Assembly (NCBI GenBank): GCA_001796785.1
Contig: MGNL01000085.1
Coordinates: forward strand, 1 to 6,662
Length of the DNA stretch: 6,662 nt
Direction: 5' to 3'
Source of the DNA: Chloroflexi bacterium RBG_16_51_16
GTDB taxonomy: Bacteria > Chloroflexota > Anaerolineae > Anaerolineales > Villigracilaceae
In this document: positions 6,051-6,662 of the stretch, in pieces
Numbering within the stretch: position 1 is the stretch's first letter
How the letters are laid out: each line of letters opens with the position of its first letter
The notes under the pieces: generated by a model
Databases searched by the model: none
Told to the model about the DNA's origin: nothing
What the model saw: the letters and a program-made list of their open reading frames with translations, nothing else
Position numbers and translations under genes: made by a program

Positions 6051-6662
6051 TCACCGCCTCCACGATGGCGCATACCAATTCGCCTCCAGGATCAATCCAG
6101 GTGCGGAGAGGATGTGCTGCTCCAGGGTGTTCGTATCGACCGCGAACAGATGCCCTCCCGTTGGTGTGCTGGTTTCTTCAACCAGCAGGGTTCTCCCATC
6201 CGGCGCGAACACCAGACTTCCAACCGTGACACCTTTATAGACCTGCTTCAAACCCAATCCATCGCGACCGGTGACATACACATCTGCTACCGGATTGAAC
6301 GCTGTGTCTGTACTTGAGTGGACGAACGCCAGCCGCTTGGAATCCGGTGACCAGACGATCGGGTAGAGGCTGCCGCCCACGAAATTGGTCAATTCGACCG
6401 GGTTTGCGCTGTCCGGTTCGATGATCTTTAAAATATGTTTTTGAGTGTTGTAATCATAATCATCGTATGCCAGCCAGGCACCATCGGGTGAAATAACGAA
6501 CACCGATTTGGTGAGCATTGTTTCGAACATCGGACGCACGAACCCATCGCTGGCCCGCAGCAGGAAAACGCCTCCCTGCGTCCCGGGCAGTGCGGGTCGC
6601 ACCAATATGTTTTCGGTCAGCCACCCGTCCATGACATAGGGTCTGCCACTGCCGGGAAGCGA
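6051..6662 (-). CDS. PD40/TolB-like beta-propeller protein, C-terminal part only
   Basis: The frame stays open to the window edge, so the true start lies outside; the ATG at 6632 is internal or at best an alternative. About 203 residues are visible. Three blades carry the PD40 (WD40-like, TolB) signature, a strand ending in SPDG or a variant followed by a second hydrophobic strand: ISPDGAWLAY, WSPDSKRLAF and FAPDGRTLLV. Between them lie polar turns and strands such as DVYVTGRDG and HLFAVDTNT, as usual in these propellers. Such domains mediate protein or ligand contacts, often outside the cytoplasm, in TolB-like, peptidase-linked or sensor-linked proteins. The missing N-terminus would decide which, so no specific function is given. 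It is convergent with der and probably unrelated to it. Confidence 0.8.
   Translation of the reverse strand, partial: SLPGSGRPYVMDGWLTENILVRPALPGTQGGVFLLRASDGFVRPMFETMLTKSVFVISPDGAWLAYDDYDYNTQKHILKIIEPDSANPVELTNFVGGSLYPIVWSPDSKRLAFVHSSTDTAFNPVADVYVTGRDGLGLKQVYKGVTVGSLVFAPDGRTLLVEETSTPTGGHLFAVDTNTLEQHILSAPGLILEANWYAPSWRR

Overview
The window looks like ordinary bacterial chromosome, moderately GC-rich. The best guess for its source is Chloroflexota (Anaerolineae-like). That is an inference from gene order and protein style (a CoaE with a long C-terminal extension, CdaA-CdaR directly followed by Der, a HypA/HypF-type cluster), not from a marker gene. No phage, insertion sequence, CRISPR array, tRNA or rRNA was seen.

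Left part (1-915, minus strand): the first nine codons of a gene cut by the window edge, most likely hypF; hypA, a [NiFe]-hydrogenase nickel-insertion factor; and, upstream of it, a complete type A RNase P RNA gene (rnpB) with a clear sigma70-type promoter. The rnpB 5' and 3' ends were placed from its P1 helix. A long interrupted dyad lies between rnpB and hypA. The 315 bases from 916 to 1230 hold no convincing gene; they carry the rnpB promoter facing left, a candidate coaE promoter facing right and a small AT-rich dyad.

Central part (1231-5986, plus strand): coaE (dephospho-CoA kinase, last step of CoA synthesis) with an extra C-terminal domain that resembles a degenerate GNAT fold, then cdaA (membrane diadenylate cyclase making c-di-AMP), cdaR (its YbbR-domain extracytoplasmic partner, start overlapping the cdaA stop) and der (double-GTPase ribosome assembly factor). 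The short spacings suggest one transcription unit that joins CoA supply, c-di-AMP signalling and ribosome biogenesis. As read, der carries a one-base deletion at about 5103-5107 that splits it into two frames. Restoring one base gives a normal 456-residue Der.

Right part (5987-6662): a 64-base convergent intergenic gap, then the C-terminal part of a minus-strand beta-propeller (PD40/TolB-like) protein that runs off the window.

Nothing here is clearly a previously undescribed system. The items most worth a second look are the CoaE-GNAT-like fusion sitting with the c-di-AMP genes, the der frameshift, and the unexplained dyad between rnpB and hypA.
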